In this document: positions 15,704 to 22,647 of the stretch, in pieces
How the letters are laid out: every line of letters begins with the position of its first letter
How positions within the stretch are numbered: position 1 is the first letter of the stretch
Source: an uncultured Flavobacteriales bacterium
Lineage (GTDB): Bacteria > Bacteroidota > Bacteroidia > Flavobacteriales > Weeksellaceae
Assembly (NCBI GenBank): GCA_937876095.1
Contig: CALFIE010000073.1
Coordinates: forward strand, 1-24,102
DNA: 24,102 nucleotides
Reading direction: 5' to 3'
The notes under the pieces: generated by a model
Database searches by the model: none
The model's input: only the letters and a program-made list of their open reading frames with translations
Told to the model about the DNA's origin: nothing
Program-made: the position numbers and the translations under genes

Positions 15704-16054
15704 TTAATCTTGGTGCAAAAATGCTTTTTTTGCAAGCAGACTTTCTTCAGATTCTACGTTATCATCATCAGGAATACAACAATCTACAGGACAAACAGCC
15801 GCACATTGTGGTTCCTCATGAAAACCTTTACATTCCGTACATTTATCTGGTACTATATAATATACATCATCACTTACTGGTTTTTGTGGAGCATCTGCAG
15901 CAGTGGTAAGTCCAGATTTTAGCGTTACCGTTCCTTTGAGTGTAGTTCCGTCTGAAGCACGCCAATCTACAGCTCCTTCGTAGATTGCGTTGTTCGGACA
16001 TTCTGGTTCACAAGCGCCACAATTAATACATTCATCTGTTATTATGATAGCCAT
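15704..16054 (-). CDS. 2[4Fe-4S] ferredoxin with inserted segment
   Basis: A 116-residue soluble electron carrier. The first cluster motif is CINCGACEPECP (C9, C12, C15, C19) and the second is CTECKGFHEEPQCAAVCPVDCC (C72, C75, C84, C88, C92), giving the eight ligands for two cubanes. The eight-residue spacing between C75 and C84 is that of Alvin/Chromatium-type ferredoxins. Between the motifs lies an unusual insert of about 45 residues (27-70, DWRASDGTTLKGTVTLKSG within it) that classical ferredoxins lack. The C-terminus is acidic (DDDNVESEES). It is transcribed divergently from the acyl-CoA reductase with a 49-base gap, an arrangement that suggests shared regulation. A TAATTTTG element (complement of 16079-16086) may be its -7 box. 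Confidence 0.92.
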   Translation of the reverse strand: MAIIITDECINCGACEPECPNNAIYEGAVDWRASDGTTLKGTVTLKSGLTTAADAPQKPVSDDVYYIVPDKCTECKGFHEEPQCAAVCPVDCCIPDDDNVESEESLLAKKAFLHQD

Positions 16055-16068
16055 TACTACTTATTTTT

Positions 16069-16086
16069 TAAATTTGCACAAAATTA
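16069..16086. promoter_or_regulatory. Overlapping divergent -7 candidates between ferredoxin and acyl-CoA reductase
   Basis: TAAATTTG (16069-16076, plus) and TAATTTTG (complement of 16079-16086, minus) both fit TAnnTTTG, lying 27 and 24 bases from the respective start codons. The two elements are separated by only two bases, so RNA polymerases could not use both at once. No clear -33 partners are seen. Confidence 0.35.
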
Positions 16087-16103
16087 GCAAATTTTTAGCA
16101 ATT

Positions 16104-17141
16104 ATGAAAAACGAAAATAGAATTTTGGGACTTTCTACTTTAGGTAATTTCTTGAATGATTTTTTGAACAAAGATGTCGATAATTTTAACGAATCTGAAA
16201 AGGAATTCGAAGAAATATTACGAAAATCTGAAATAGAAAATCCTTGGTTTACCAATAAAAATCTTCGATTTTGTTTAAAAAACTGGGCAAAAATTTTGAA
16301 AACAGATTTAATCGAAAATTGGCTGAAAAATTATCAATTTGGTAATTCACCTAAAAATGTAGGACTTATTTTGGCAGGAAACATCCCAATCGTTGGTTTT
16401 CATGATGTTATTTGTGTACTATTGAGCAATCATATCCCAATCATCAAACTATCTTCAAAAGATCGATTGCTTATTCCTTTTTTATTGAAAAAATGGAACG
16501 AATTTTCTGGCGGAAATCTATCTTACCAATTAGTTGAAAAAATTGAAAATATTCATGCAGTAATTGCGACAGGTAGTAACAATACAGCAAGTTATTTAGA
16601 ATATTATTTCAAGGATTATTACAGCATTATAAGAAAAAACAGAACATCGGTTACTGTTTTGCGAGGCGATGAAACCAACGAAGAACTGCAACAATTAGCA
16701 GTAGATATTTTCACCTATTTCGGATTGGGTTGTAGAAATGTGACCAAAATTTATATACCCGAAGATTTCAAACTAGATCGACTTTTCGAGAATTTTTTGG
16801 CTTTTCAAGACGTAGTCAATCATCACAAATATGCCAATAATTACGATTACAACAAGGCGATATATTTGCTGAATTTAGATCTTTTTTGGGACAATAATTT
16901 TGTAATGATGAAAGATGATGATCGATTGTTCCCGCCAATTTCAGTACTGTATTTCAGTAGGTACCAAGATTTATCTCAAGTAAAATCTATATTGAGAAAT
17001 GAAGAAAAAAATATTCAATGTGTAGTTGCAAAACCTGAATTAGGAATAGAAAATTCTATCTATTTCGGAGAAGCACAACAACCAAGTCTGGATACGTATG
17101 CAGACAATGTAGATACGATGAAATTTTTGTCGGTGATTTAG
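16104..17141 (+). CDS. Acyl-CoA reductase, LuxC-like
   Basis: A 345-residue member of the LuxC-type acyl-CoA reductase family, related to aldehyde dehydrogenases, which reduces acyl-CoA or acyl-enzyme to aldehyde with NAD(P)H. Evidence: NVGLILAGNIPIVGFHDVI (85-103), IKLSSKDRLLIPFL (114-127), VIATGSNNTASYLEYYF (153-169), the IRKNRTSVTVLRGDE segment (176-190) and the likely active-site cysteine C210 in FGLGCRNVTKIYIP (206-219). The frame is open upstream to 15990, inside the ferredoxin gene; I chose the ATG at 16104 because MKNENRILGLSTLG is the natural beginning and it clears that gene. No luxAB, luxD or luxE is nearby. The divergent ferredoxin and the ser operon next door are a conserved neighbourhood as I recall it. 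The physiological substrate is unknown. Confidence 0.87.
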   Translation: MKNENRILGLSTLGNFLNDFLNKDVDNFNESEKEFEEILRKSEIENPWFTNKNLRFCLKNWAKILKTDLIENWLKNYQFGNSPKNVGLILAGNIPIVGFHDVICVLLSNHIPIIKLSSKDRLLIPFLLKKWNEFSGGNLSYQLVEKIENIHAVIATGSNNTASYLEYYFKDYYSIIRKNRTSVTVLRGDETNEELQQLAVDIFTYFGLGCRNVTKIYIPEDFKLDRLFENFLAFQDVVNHHKYANNYDYNKAIYLLNLDLFWDNNFVMMKDDDRLFPPISVLYFSRYQDLSQVKSILRNEEKNIQCVVAKPELGIENSIYFGEAQQPSLDTYADNVDTMKFLSVI

Positions 17142-17144
17142 GAT

Positions 17145-17459
17145 TTACCAACGATTTTTTATAGGATGAATTTTCGTTACAAAAATCATCACATTTTTAC
17201 CAAATTTACTTTCGATTCGTTCCTGAATATTTTTGAGTTCAATTTCTAAAAAATCATCTCTTTTTTCGTTGTTATCGAAAATGAGGAACAAGTTGGTGTT
17301 TTTACCTTCGGTAAGCATTTCGGTTTCTATATCAGAAAGTATGTATTTTTCTACCTCCATCAGATTTTCAACCAAATCTATCAATTCCGTATTTACATAT
17401 TGGTTCCAGTGTTCTAATTGATTGGGAACGGTGTGAAAAGTGATGCTGAGAATGCTCAT
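17145..17459 (-). CDS. DUF4286 family small protein
   Basis: A 104-residue cytosolic protein matching the DUF4286 pattern: an N-terminal beta strand (ILSITFHT, 3-10), HWNQYVNTELIDLV (17-30), a KYILSDIETEMLTEGKNTN segment (38-56), FLIFDNNEKRDDFL (58-71), and a C-terminal strand with NVMIFVTKIHPI (89-100). The ferredoxin-like alternation of strands and helices suggests a small dimeric alpha/beta barrel, but no biochemical role is known. Its stop lies 3 bases from that of the acyl-CoA reductase gene, which converges on it, so the two transcripts must overlap. A TATTTTTG -7 element with an upstream TTTG lies directly before its start. Confidence 0.78.
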   Translation of the reverse strand: MSILSITFHTVPNQLEHWNQYVNTELIDLVENLMEVEKYILSDIETEMLTEGKNTNLFLIFDNNEKRDDFLEIELKNIQERIESKFGKNVMIFVTKIHPIKNRW

Positions 17460-17482
17460 TCCTATTTTTTTAAATTATTGCA

Positions 17483-17516
17483 CAAAAATAGGCAAAAAGT
17501 TTTGCAATATTTCAAA
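17483..17516 (-). promoter_or_regulatory. Candidate promoter of the DUF4286 gene
   Basis: On the minus strand TTTG (complement of 17513-17516), 22 bases, then TATTTTTG (complement of 17483-17490) matches the TTTG-N(about 19-23)-TAnnTTTG layout of Bacteroidota housekeeping promoters. The -7 element is 23 bases from the start codon. Confidence 0.45.
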
Positions 17517-17530
17517 TTTTGAATCTATTC

Positions 17531-17645
17531 TACATTTGTAACAATTCAGATTTTTTCATTAAAAAATTTTAGAAAAAAAATGCTATTTTGTGGAAAACAA
17601 AATATGATTTTCCATCGCTTTTTTCGGCATAATTTCGTATATTCG
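17531..17645 (+). promoter_or_regulatory. Upstream region of gyrA with two candidate -7 elements
   Basis: The 266 bases between the DUF4286 and gyrA starts hold no open frame of note. TACATTTG (17531-17538) fits the consensus, with a TTTG at 17501-17504 slightly too far upstream (26 bases). TATATTCG (17638-17645) is a one-base variant closer to gyrA and would give an untranslated leader of about 75 bases. Which is used cannot be told from sequence. Confidence 0.3.
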
Positions 17646-17725
17646 CTCGTTTAATAAAATTGAAAATTTCTGAAATCAATAGTGATATTTAAACTATTGA
17701 TTATCATTTAGTTAAAAAATTAAGT

Positions 17726-20413
17726 ATGCATAAAGAAGGAGAAAGGTTAATACCAATCAACATCGTAGATGAAATGAAATCCTCTTACATCGATTATTCG
17801 ATGTCGGTAATTGTCTCGAGAGCATTACCTGATGTAAGAGATGGGCTAAAACCAGTTCATAGAAGAGTTTTCTATGGTATGTATGGTTTGGGCGTTTTTT
17901 CTAACAGAAAATATTTAAAATCTGCAAGAATCGTAGGAGACGTTCTTGGTAAATACCATCCTCATGGTGACACTTCTGTGTATGATGCGATGGTGAGAAT
18001 GGCGCAACCGTGGAGTTTACGCTATCCGCAAGTTGACGGACAAGGTAACTTCGGTTCTATGGACGGAGATCCACCTGCAGCAATGCGTTACACCGAGGCA
18101 AGACTTAAGAAAATTTCCGACGAAATTTTGGCAGATCTTGATAAAGATACCGTAGATTTTCAAAATAACTTTGATGATTCTATGACCGAACCTACGGTTT
18201 TACCAACCAAAATTCCTAATTTATTAGTAAACGGAACCTCGGGAATTGCAGTTGGTATGGCAACGAATATGGCGCCACACAATCTTACCGAAGCTATAGA
18301 TGCAATTGTTGCTTATGTAGATAATACAGAAATTTCGATAGATGAATTGATGAAGCACATCATTGCGCCAGATTTTCCAACCGGTGGAATTATTTATGGT
18401 TATGATGGGGTTCGTGATGCTTTCCATACAGGTAGAGGTAGAATTGTACTACGTGCAAAGGTGAATTTCGAAGAAATTGGTAACAGAAACGCCATTATTG
18501 TAACCGAAGTTCCTTATCAAGTGAACAAGGCAGAAATGATTGCCCGAACTGCAGAATTGGTAAAAGAAGAAAAAATACCAGGAATTTATGAAATCAGAGA
18601 TGAGTCTGATAGAAAAGGTTTGCGTGTAGTTTACGAACTAAAAAACGATGCCATTCCGAATGTTGTACTCAATCTCCTTTATAAATATACCGCGCTACAA
18701 ACTTCTTTCAGTGTAAATAATATTGCGCTCGTAAAAGGAAGACCAATACAATTGAATTTGAAAGATCTAATAAAATATTTCGTAGAACATAGACACGAAG
18801 TAGTAGTAAGACGTACCGAATTCGAACTGAAAAAAGCCAAAGAAAGAGCCCATATTTTAGAAGGCTTTATGAAAGTGATTGGTACACAAGACGACCTAGA
18901 TAGAGCAATCTACATCATTCGTCATAGTGCAAATCCTGCAGAAGCCAAAGATGGATTGATGAAGGAATTTGACCTTTCAGAAATACAAGCACAAGCAATT
19001 CTAGACCTTAGATTAGCGAGATTAACCGGTATGGAACTCGACAAAATTCGTGAGGAATATGATGCTATTATGAGAGAAATCAAAGATTTAGAAGAAATCT
19101 TAGGCAACGAATCCAGACGATTTGAAATCATTAAAGCTGAATTGCTTGAAATTAAAGAAAAATATGGCGACGAAAGAAGAACCGAAATAGATTATGCAGG
19201 TGGTGATATGTCAATTGAAGATTTTATCCCAAATGAAAAAGTAGTTCTTACCATTTCTCACGCTGGTTATATCAAAAGAACCTCACTTTCTGAGTACAAA
19301 GTACAAAGTAGAGGTGGAGTTGGAAATCGTGCTGCTACTACCAGAGACGAAGATTTCTTGGAATACATAGTTGCAGCTACCAATCACCAATATATGATGT
19401 TTTTCACCGAAAAAGGAAAATGTTATTGGTTGCGTGTCTTCGAAATTCCTGAAGGTTCCAAAACTGCAAAAGGAAGAGCAGTACAAAATCTCATCAATAT
19501 AGAACCAGACGATAAAATTAAGGCATACATTCGTACCAATGATTTAAAGGATCAAGAGTACATCAACCAAACGTATGTGGTGATGATTACCAAAAATGGT
19601 ACCATCAAGAAAACTTTATTAGAAGCTTATTCTAGACCAAGAACAAATGGTATCAATGCTATAGAAATCAGAGATGATGACCAGTTATTAGGAGCAAGAC
19701 TTACCAGCGGAAATTCTGAAATTATGATTGCTACCAAAAATGGTAAATGTATCAGATTCCCAGAAGAAAAAGCAAGAGCAGTTGGTAGAGGTTCTATTGG
19801 AGTTAGAGGAATCACACTAGAAGATGGCGACGAAGTGATTGGTATGATTGTGGTAAACGATGTAGAAAACGAAACCGTTCTCGTAGTATCAGAAAGAGGT
19901 TATGGTAAAAGAACAGCAGTAGAAGATTATAGAATTACCAATCGTGGTGGAAAAGGTGTTATCACGCTTAATATTACCGAAAAAACAGGAAATTTAATTG
20001 CTATTCAGAATGTTACAGATGAAGATGGATTGATGATTATCAACAAATCAGGAGTTGCCATCAGAATGGGAATGGATGAAATGCGAGTAATGGGAAGAAA
20101 TACACAAGGTGTAAGAGTAATTAATTTAAAAAATTCTGATGAAATTGCTGCAATTGCCAAAGTAGAAATGGATAAAGATGTTGAAGAAGCAGAATTGGTA
20201 GATGAAACCGATGGAGAAACTACTACTGCACCAAGACCAGGTGAAGTTGATAGCGATAATATCGAATTCAAAAAAACACCACAAACTGGTGATAATTCCG
20301 TCAGTAATATGGGAGACGAAGAATACCTTAAAAAAGTAGAAGAGGAGGAGAGACAACAAGAAAATGACACCGATTCTATAGAAGAGACTGATGATTCTGA
20401 CTCTGAAGATTAA
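17726..20413 (+). CDS. gyrA: DNA gyrase subunit A
   Basis: An 895-residue GyrA, slightly longer than E. coli's. With GyrB it introduces negative supercoils by ATP-driven strand passage. The winged-helix/tower part opens INIVDEMKSSYIDYSMSVIV (11-30); the catalytic tyrosine is Y122 in AAMRYTEARL (118-127). The quinolone pocket HPHGDTSVYDAMVRMAQ (78-94) has Thr at 83 and Asp at 87, E. coli numbering applying directly. Thr83 is an ordinary wild-type state in several lineages, and D87 is intact, so no known resistance substitution is evident. The C-terminal beta-pinwheel has repeats such as GRGSIGVRGI and NRGGKGVITL. The GyrA box is the variant QSRGGVG (527-533). The protein ends in a strongly acidic tail (about 855-895). 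A TPR gene follows after 30 bases with no terminator between. Confidence 0.97.
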   Translation: MHKEGERLIPINIVDEMKSSYIDYSMSVIVSRALPDVRDGLKPVHRRVFYGMYGLGVFSNRKYLKSARIVGDVLGKYHPHGDTSVYDAMVRMAQPWSLRYPQVDGQGNFGSMDGDPPAAMRYTEARLKKISDEILADLDKDTVDFQNNFDDSMTEPTVLPTKIPNLLVNGTSGIAVGMATNMAPHNLTEAIDAIVAYVDNTEISIDELMKHIIAPDFPTGGIIYGYDGVRDAFHTGRGRIVLRAKVNFEEIGNRNAIIVTEVPYQVNKAEMIARTAELVKEEKIPGIYEIRDESDRKGLRVVYELKNDAIPNVVLNLLYKYTALQTSFSVNNIALVKGRPIQLNLKDLIKYFVEHRHEVVVRRTEFELKKAKERAHILEGFMKVIGTQDDLDRAIYIIRHSANPAEAKDGLMKEFDLSEIQAQAILDLRLARLTGMELDKIREEYDAIMREIKDLEEILGNESRRFEIIKAELLEIKEKYGDERRTEIDYAGGDMSIEDFIPNEKVVLTISHAGYIKRTSLSEYKVQSRGGVGNRAATTRDEDFLEYIVAATNHQYMMFFTEKGKCYWLRVFEIPEGSKTAKGRAVQNLINIEPDDKIKAYIRTNDLKDQEYINQTYVVMITKNGTIKKTLLEAYSRPRTNGINAIEIRDDDQLLGARLTSGNSEIMIATKNGKCIRFPEEKARAVGRGSIGVRGITLEDGDEVIGMIVVNDVENETVLVVSERGYGKRTAVEDYRITNRGGKGVITLNITEKTGNLIAIQNVTDEDGLMIINKSGVAIRMGMDEMRVMGRNTQGVRVINLKNSDEIAAIAKVEMDKDVEEAELVDETDGETTTAPRPGEVDSDNIEFKKTPQTGDNSVSNMGDEEYLKKVEEEERQQENDTDSIEETDDSDSED

Positions 20414-20443
20414 TCAATTAACCCTATTTTAATTTTTTTTGAA

Positions 20444-21826
20444 ATGAAAAAAATAATAATTAGCATTGCATTGGTTTCAACTACCATTGCTTTTGCACAA
20501 AAAAAAGAAATTTTAGCCGCATATAAATCCATAGAAGCAAATGATTTTACTGGTGCTAATTCTCAAATTTCTGCAGCAGATGCTGTTTTGGGAGACAAAA
20601 CCTATCTTTTGGAACCTGCATTATTAGAACAATATTATTATGCAAAAGGAGTTGGATTGCTAAAATCTGGTAAATATTCAGAAGGTGCAGCATATCTTGC
20701 AAAAATTAATGATTTAGGAAAATCAAAAATTTATACAGGGAAAGATGCTGAGAAAAACAGAGTGTATTTCTTAGGTAAAGAAGCTGCTGAAAAAAGTGGA
20801 ATTCAAAATTTGAAAGAAGAAACGTACGAAGTAACCACTGCTGGAAAAATGGGGGCCATCATTAATCCGATTTTACAATCCGTAAACAAAGAAGCGGTAG
20901 ATGCTTACAATGGTAAAAACTTTGTAATTGCAGGTGATAAATTTAAATTGGTATACAATTTATTGAAAGCAGCAGGTTCTACCAATGGTCAATTACTGTA
21001 CAATTCTGCAGTTAGTTATGCATTGGGAAAAGACAACGATAAATCCATTCAAAATTTTGATGAGTTGTTGAAGTCTGGTTATACCGGTGTAGAGACTAAA
21101 TACACCGCAAAAAATAAAAAATCCGGACAAGTAGAAGATTTAGACAAAGCAAGTTGGGACTTATTGAAAAAAACAGGAACAAGTTCTGATTATACCGATT
21201 TTAAAACAGAAACTTCAAAAAATGTAGAACAAGATATCTACGAAACTTATGTAGGAATACTATTTGATGCCGGTAAATACGATCAGGTAATTTCTATAGC
21301 AGATGCTGGTCTCAAAAAATTTCCTACCAGCAAAAAAATGACCGAATTGCAAGGTTCTGCCTATTACAAATCTGGTAAAACCAATGACTTTACGAATAAT
21401 CTGAAAGCGCAGTTAGCTAAAAATCCAAATGATAAAACCAACTGGTACAATCTGGGAGTGATTCTTAGTAAAGATCCTGCAAATCAAGCTGATGCAGAAA
21501 ACGCGTTCAAAAAAGCAGTAGAATTAGATCCAAAATTTGCCAATGCATGGCAAAATTTGACTTTCTTAGCAATGGGAGACGATGAAAAAGCAATAAATGA
21601 ATACAATTCTCTGAAAAAAGCAGGTAAACCAGATGCAGCCAACAAAGTATTAGATGCTCGTAGAGCAAGATTTGCAAAAGCATTGCCTTATGCAGAAAAA
21701 TGGTACGAAGCTGATACTAACAATATAGATGCAGTTAGTCTATTGAAAAGTTTCTACTCATCTGCAAAAAATGAAACCAAAGCAGCTGAATTCCGTGCGA
21801 AAGAAGCCGCTATGAAAGGTAAATAA
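20444..21826 (+). CDS. Exported tetratricopeptide-repeat protein
   Basis: A 460-residue periplasmic protein with a signal peptide (1-19, TIAFAQ). Helical repeats follow: an N-terminal part with AYKSIEANDFTGANSQI (25-41) and YYYAKGVGLLKSGKYSEGAA (64-83); a middle unit QLLYNSAVSYALGKDNDKSI; and a clear C-terminal TPR pair around NWYNLGVILSK, ADAENAFKKAVELDPKFANA and WQNLTFLAMGDDEKA. The final helix is Ala/Lys-rich (AEFRAKEAAMKGK). TPRs mediate protein contacts; no enzyme domain is present. It follows gyrA by 30 bases on the same strand, a pairing I recall in other flavobacteria, and is ended by the hairpin at 21851-21878. Its partner and role are not known from sequence. Confidence 0.85.
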   Translation: MKKIIISIALVSTTIAFAQKKEILAAYKSIEANDFTGANSQISAADAVLGDKTYLLEPALLEQYYYAKGVGLLKSGKYSEGAAYLAKINDLGKSKIYTGKDAEKNRVYFLGKEAAEKSGIQNLKEETYEVTTAGKMGAIINPILQSVNKEAVDAYNGKNFVIAGDKFKLVYNLLKAAGSTNGQLLYNSAVSYALGKDNDKSIQNFDELLKSGYTGVETKYTAKNKKSGQVEDLDKASWDLLKKTGTSSDYTDFKTETSKNVEQDIYETYVGILFDAGKYDQVISIADAGLKKFPTSKKMTELQGSAYYKSGKTNDFTNNLKAQLAKNPNDKTNWYNLGVILSKDPANQADAENAFKKAVELDPKFANAWQNLTFLAMGDDEKAINEYNSLKKAGKPDAANKVLDARRARFAKALPYAEKWYEADTNNIDAVSLLKSFYSSAKNETKAAEFRAKEAAMKGK

Positions 21827-21842
21827 TTACATTAATATCATT

Positions 21843-21878
21843 AAAAAAAACGCTTCAAAAATTTTGAAGCGTTTTTTT
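21843..21878. terminator. Convergent bidirectional terminator
   Basis: CGCTTCAAAA (21851-21860) and TTTTGAAGCG (21862-21871) pair perfectly. An A run (21843-21850) and a T run (21872-21878) lie on either side, so it can end both the gyrA-TPR transcript and the opposing metalloregulator transcript, whose stop codon overlaps its edge. Confidence 0.88.
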
Positions 21879-22530
21879 ATGCTAATTTTACCAATAATTT
21901 CTCGCAGACTATTTTACTTAAAATTTCGATATTTTCACCAATTTTCACTTGCATAGACCCATCGAATTTTTCAATTTTCAGAATTGTAATGATACTTCCC
22001 AAAATCAAATTTCGTTCATTTAAAAATTGTAGAAAATCTTCGGTAGAAATGGTAACTGCTGATAAAATGACCGATTCTTGTACATTACATTGACTCAATT
22101 TTTTCAAATTTTGAGCAATAATATTGCCATCTTTGTCGGGAATTGGTTCACCATGAGGATCAAATTTAGGGTATTGCAACAACTCATCCATTTTATCAAA
22201 AAAATCGATGGATTGCACGTGTTCTAGTTGTTCTGCAATTTCATGAACTTGTTCCCAACCAAAATTCATTTTTTCCACTAGAAACATCTCTGTCAATCGG
22301 TGTTTTCTGACTACAAGTGCCGCTTCTTTCATTCCCAATTCGGTAATTTTTAGCGGTTTGTAAATTTCGTAATGCACCCAATTTTTTTCAGCAAATTTCT
22401 TCATCATATTATTTACACTGGGCATTTTCACGTTTAGAAACTTGCTAAGCGCATTCATAGTAACTTCGTTATTTGCATTTTCAATATGAAAGATTGCTTT
22501 CAAGTAATTTTCTTCGGTTAGGGAAATCAT
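21877..22530 (-). CDS. DtxR/MntR-family metal-dependent repressor
   Basis: A 217-residue three-domain regulator. An N-terminal winged helix (about 1-65, with the recognition region MPSVNNMMKKFAEKNWVHYE at 36-55) is followed by a metal-binding dimerisation domain (about 66-145) and a C-terminal FeoA/SH3-like domain (about 146-217). Visible ligands: H77, E81 and H96 match the ancillary site of DtxR (H79, E83, H98); E100, E103 and H104 match the MntR set E99, E102, H103, with Glu where DtxR has Cys102. Residue 8 is Asn, unlike Asp8 of MntR or Met10 of DtxR. The Glu favours manganese sensing, but iron cannot be excluded. PKFDPHGEPIPD (121-132) is a family signature. An inverted repeat covers its promoter, suggesting autoregulation. 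No metal transporter gene is adjacent. Confidence 0.9.
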   Translation of the reverse strand: MISLTEENYLKAIFHIENANNEVTMNALSKFLNVKMPSVNNMMKKFAEKNWVHYEIYKPLKITELGMKEAALVVRKHRLTEMFLVEKMNFGWEQVHEIAEQLEHVQSIDFFDKMDELLQYPKFDPHGEPIPDKDGNIIAQNLKKLSQCNVQESVILSAVTISTEDFLQFLNERNLILGSIITILKIEKFDGSMQVKIGENIEILSKIVCEKLLVKLA

Positions 22531-22534
22531 AGTA

Positions 22535-22569
22535 CAAAGTTAGACAAATATTTATTTTTATCTAACAAA
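22535..22569 (-). promoter_or_regulatory. Promoter and overlapping inverted-repeat operator of the metalloregulator gene
   Basis: The arms GTTAGA (22539-22544) and TCTAAC (22561-22566) form a perfect inverted repeat separated by 16 bases. On the minus strand one arm overlaps an ATTTG/TTG box (complement of 22566-22569) and the other overlaps TAACTTTG (complement of 22535-22542), a TAnnTTTG -7 element. The -7 box ends 4 bases from the ATG, so the mRNA would have almost no leader. A dimeric repressor bound here would block its own promoter. Confidence 0.5.
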
Positions 22570-22647
22570 TGATTACATTAAAATTTAAGAAAATGGGAGA
22601 TCTTACTATGTTTTTTTAAATAAAAAAGAAAAATCATTATTGAAAAA

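Noticed and set aside
15990..16103. N-terminal extension of the acyl-CoA reductase
   Set aside because: It lies within the ferredoxin gene on the opposite strand. The ATG at 16104 fits the family and the divergent layout.
17948..18004. Quinolone-resistance allele in gyrA (Thr at position 83)
   Set aside because: Thr83 is a wild-type state in several bacteria, and Asp87 is unchanged, so sequence gives no evidence of resistance.
20005..20370. A 121-codon Ser/Leu-rich open frame on the minus strand
   Set aside because: It is antisense to the acidic C-terminal part of gyrA; the Ser/Leu richness is the complement of Glu/Asp and Lys codons.
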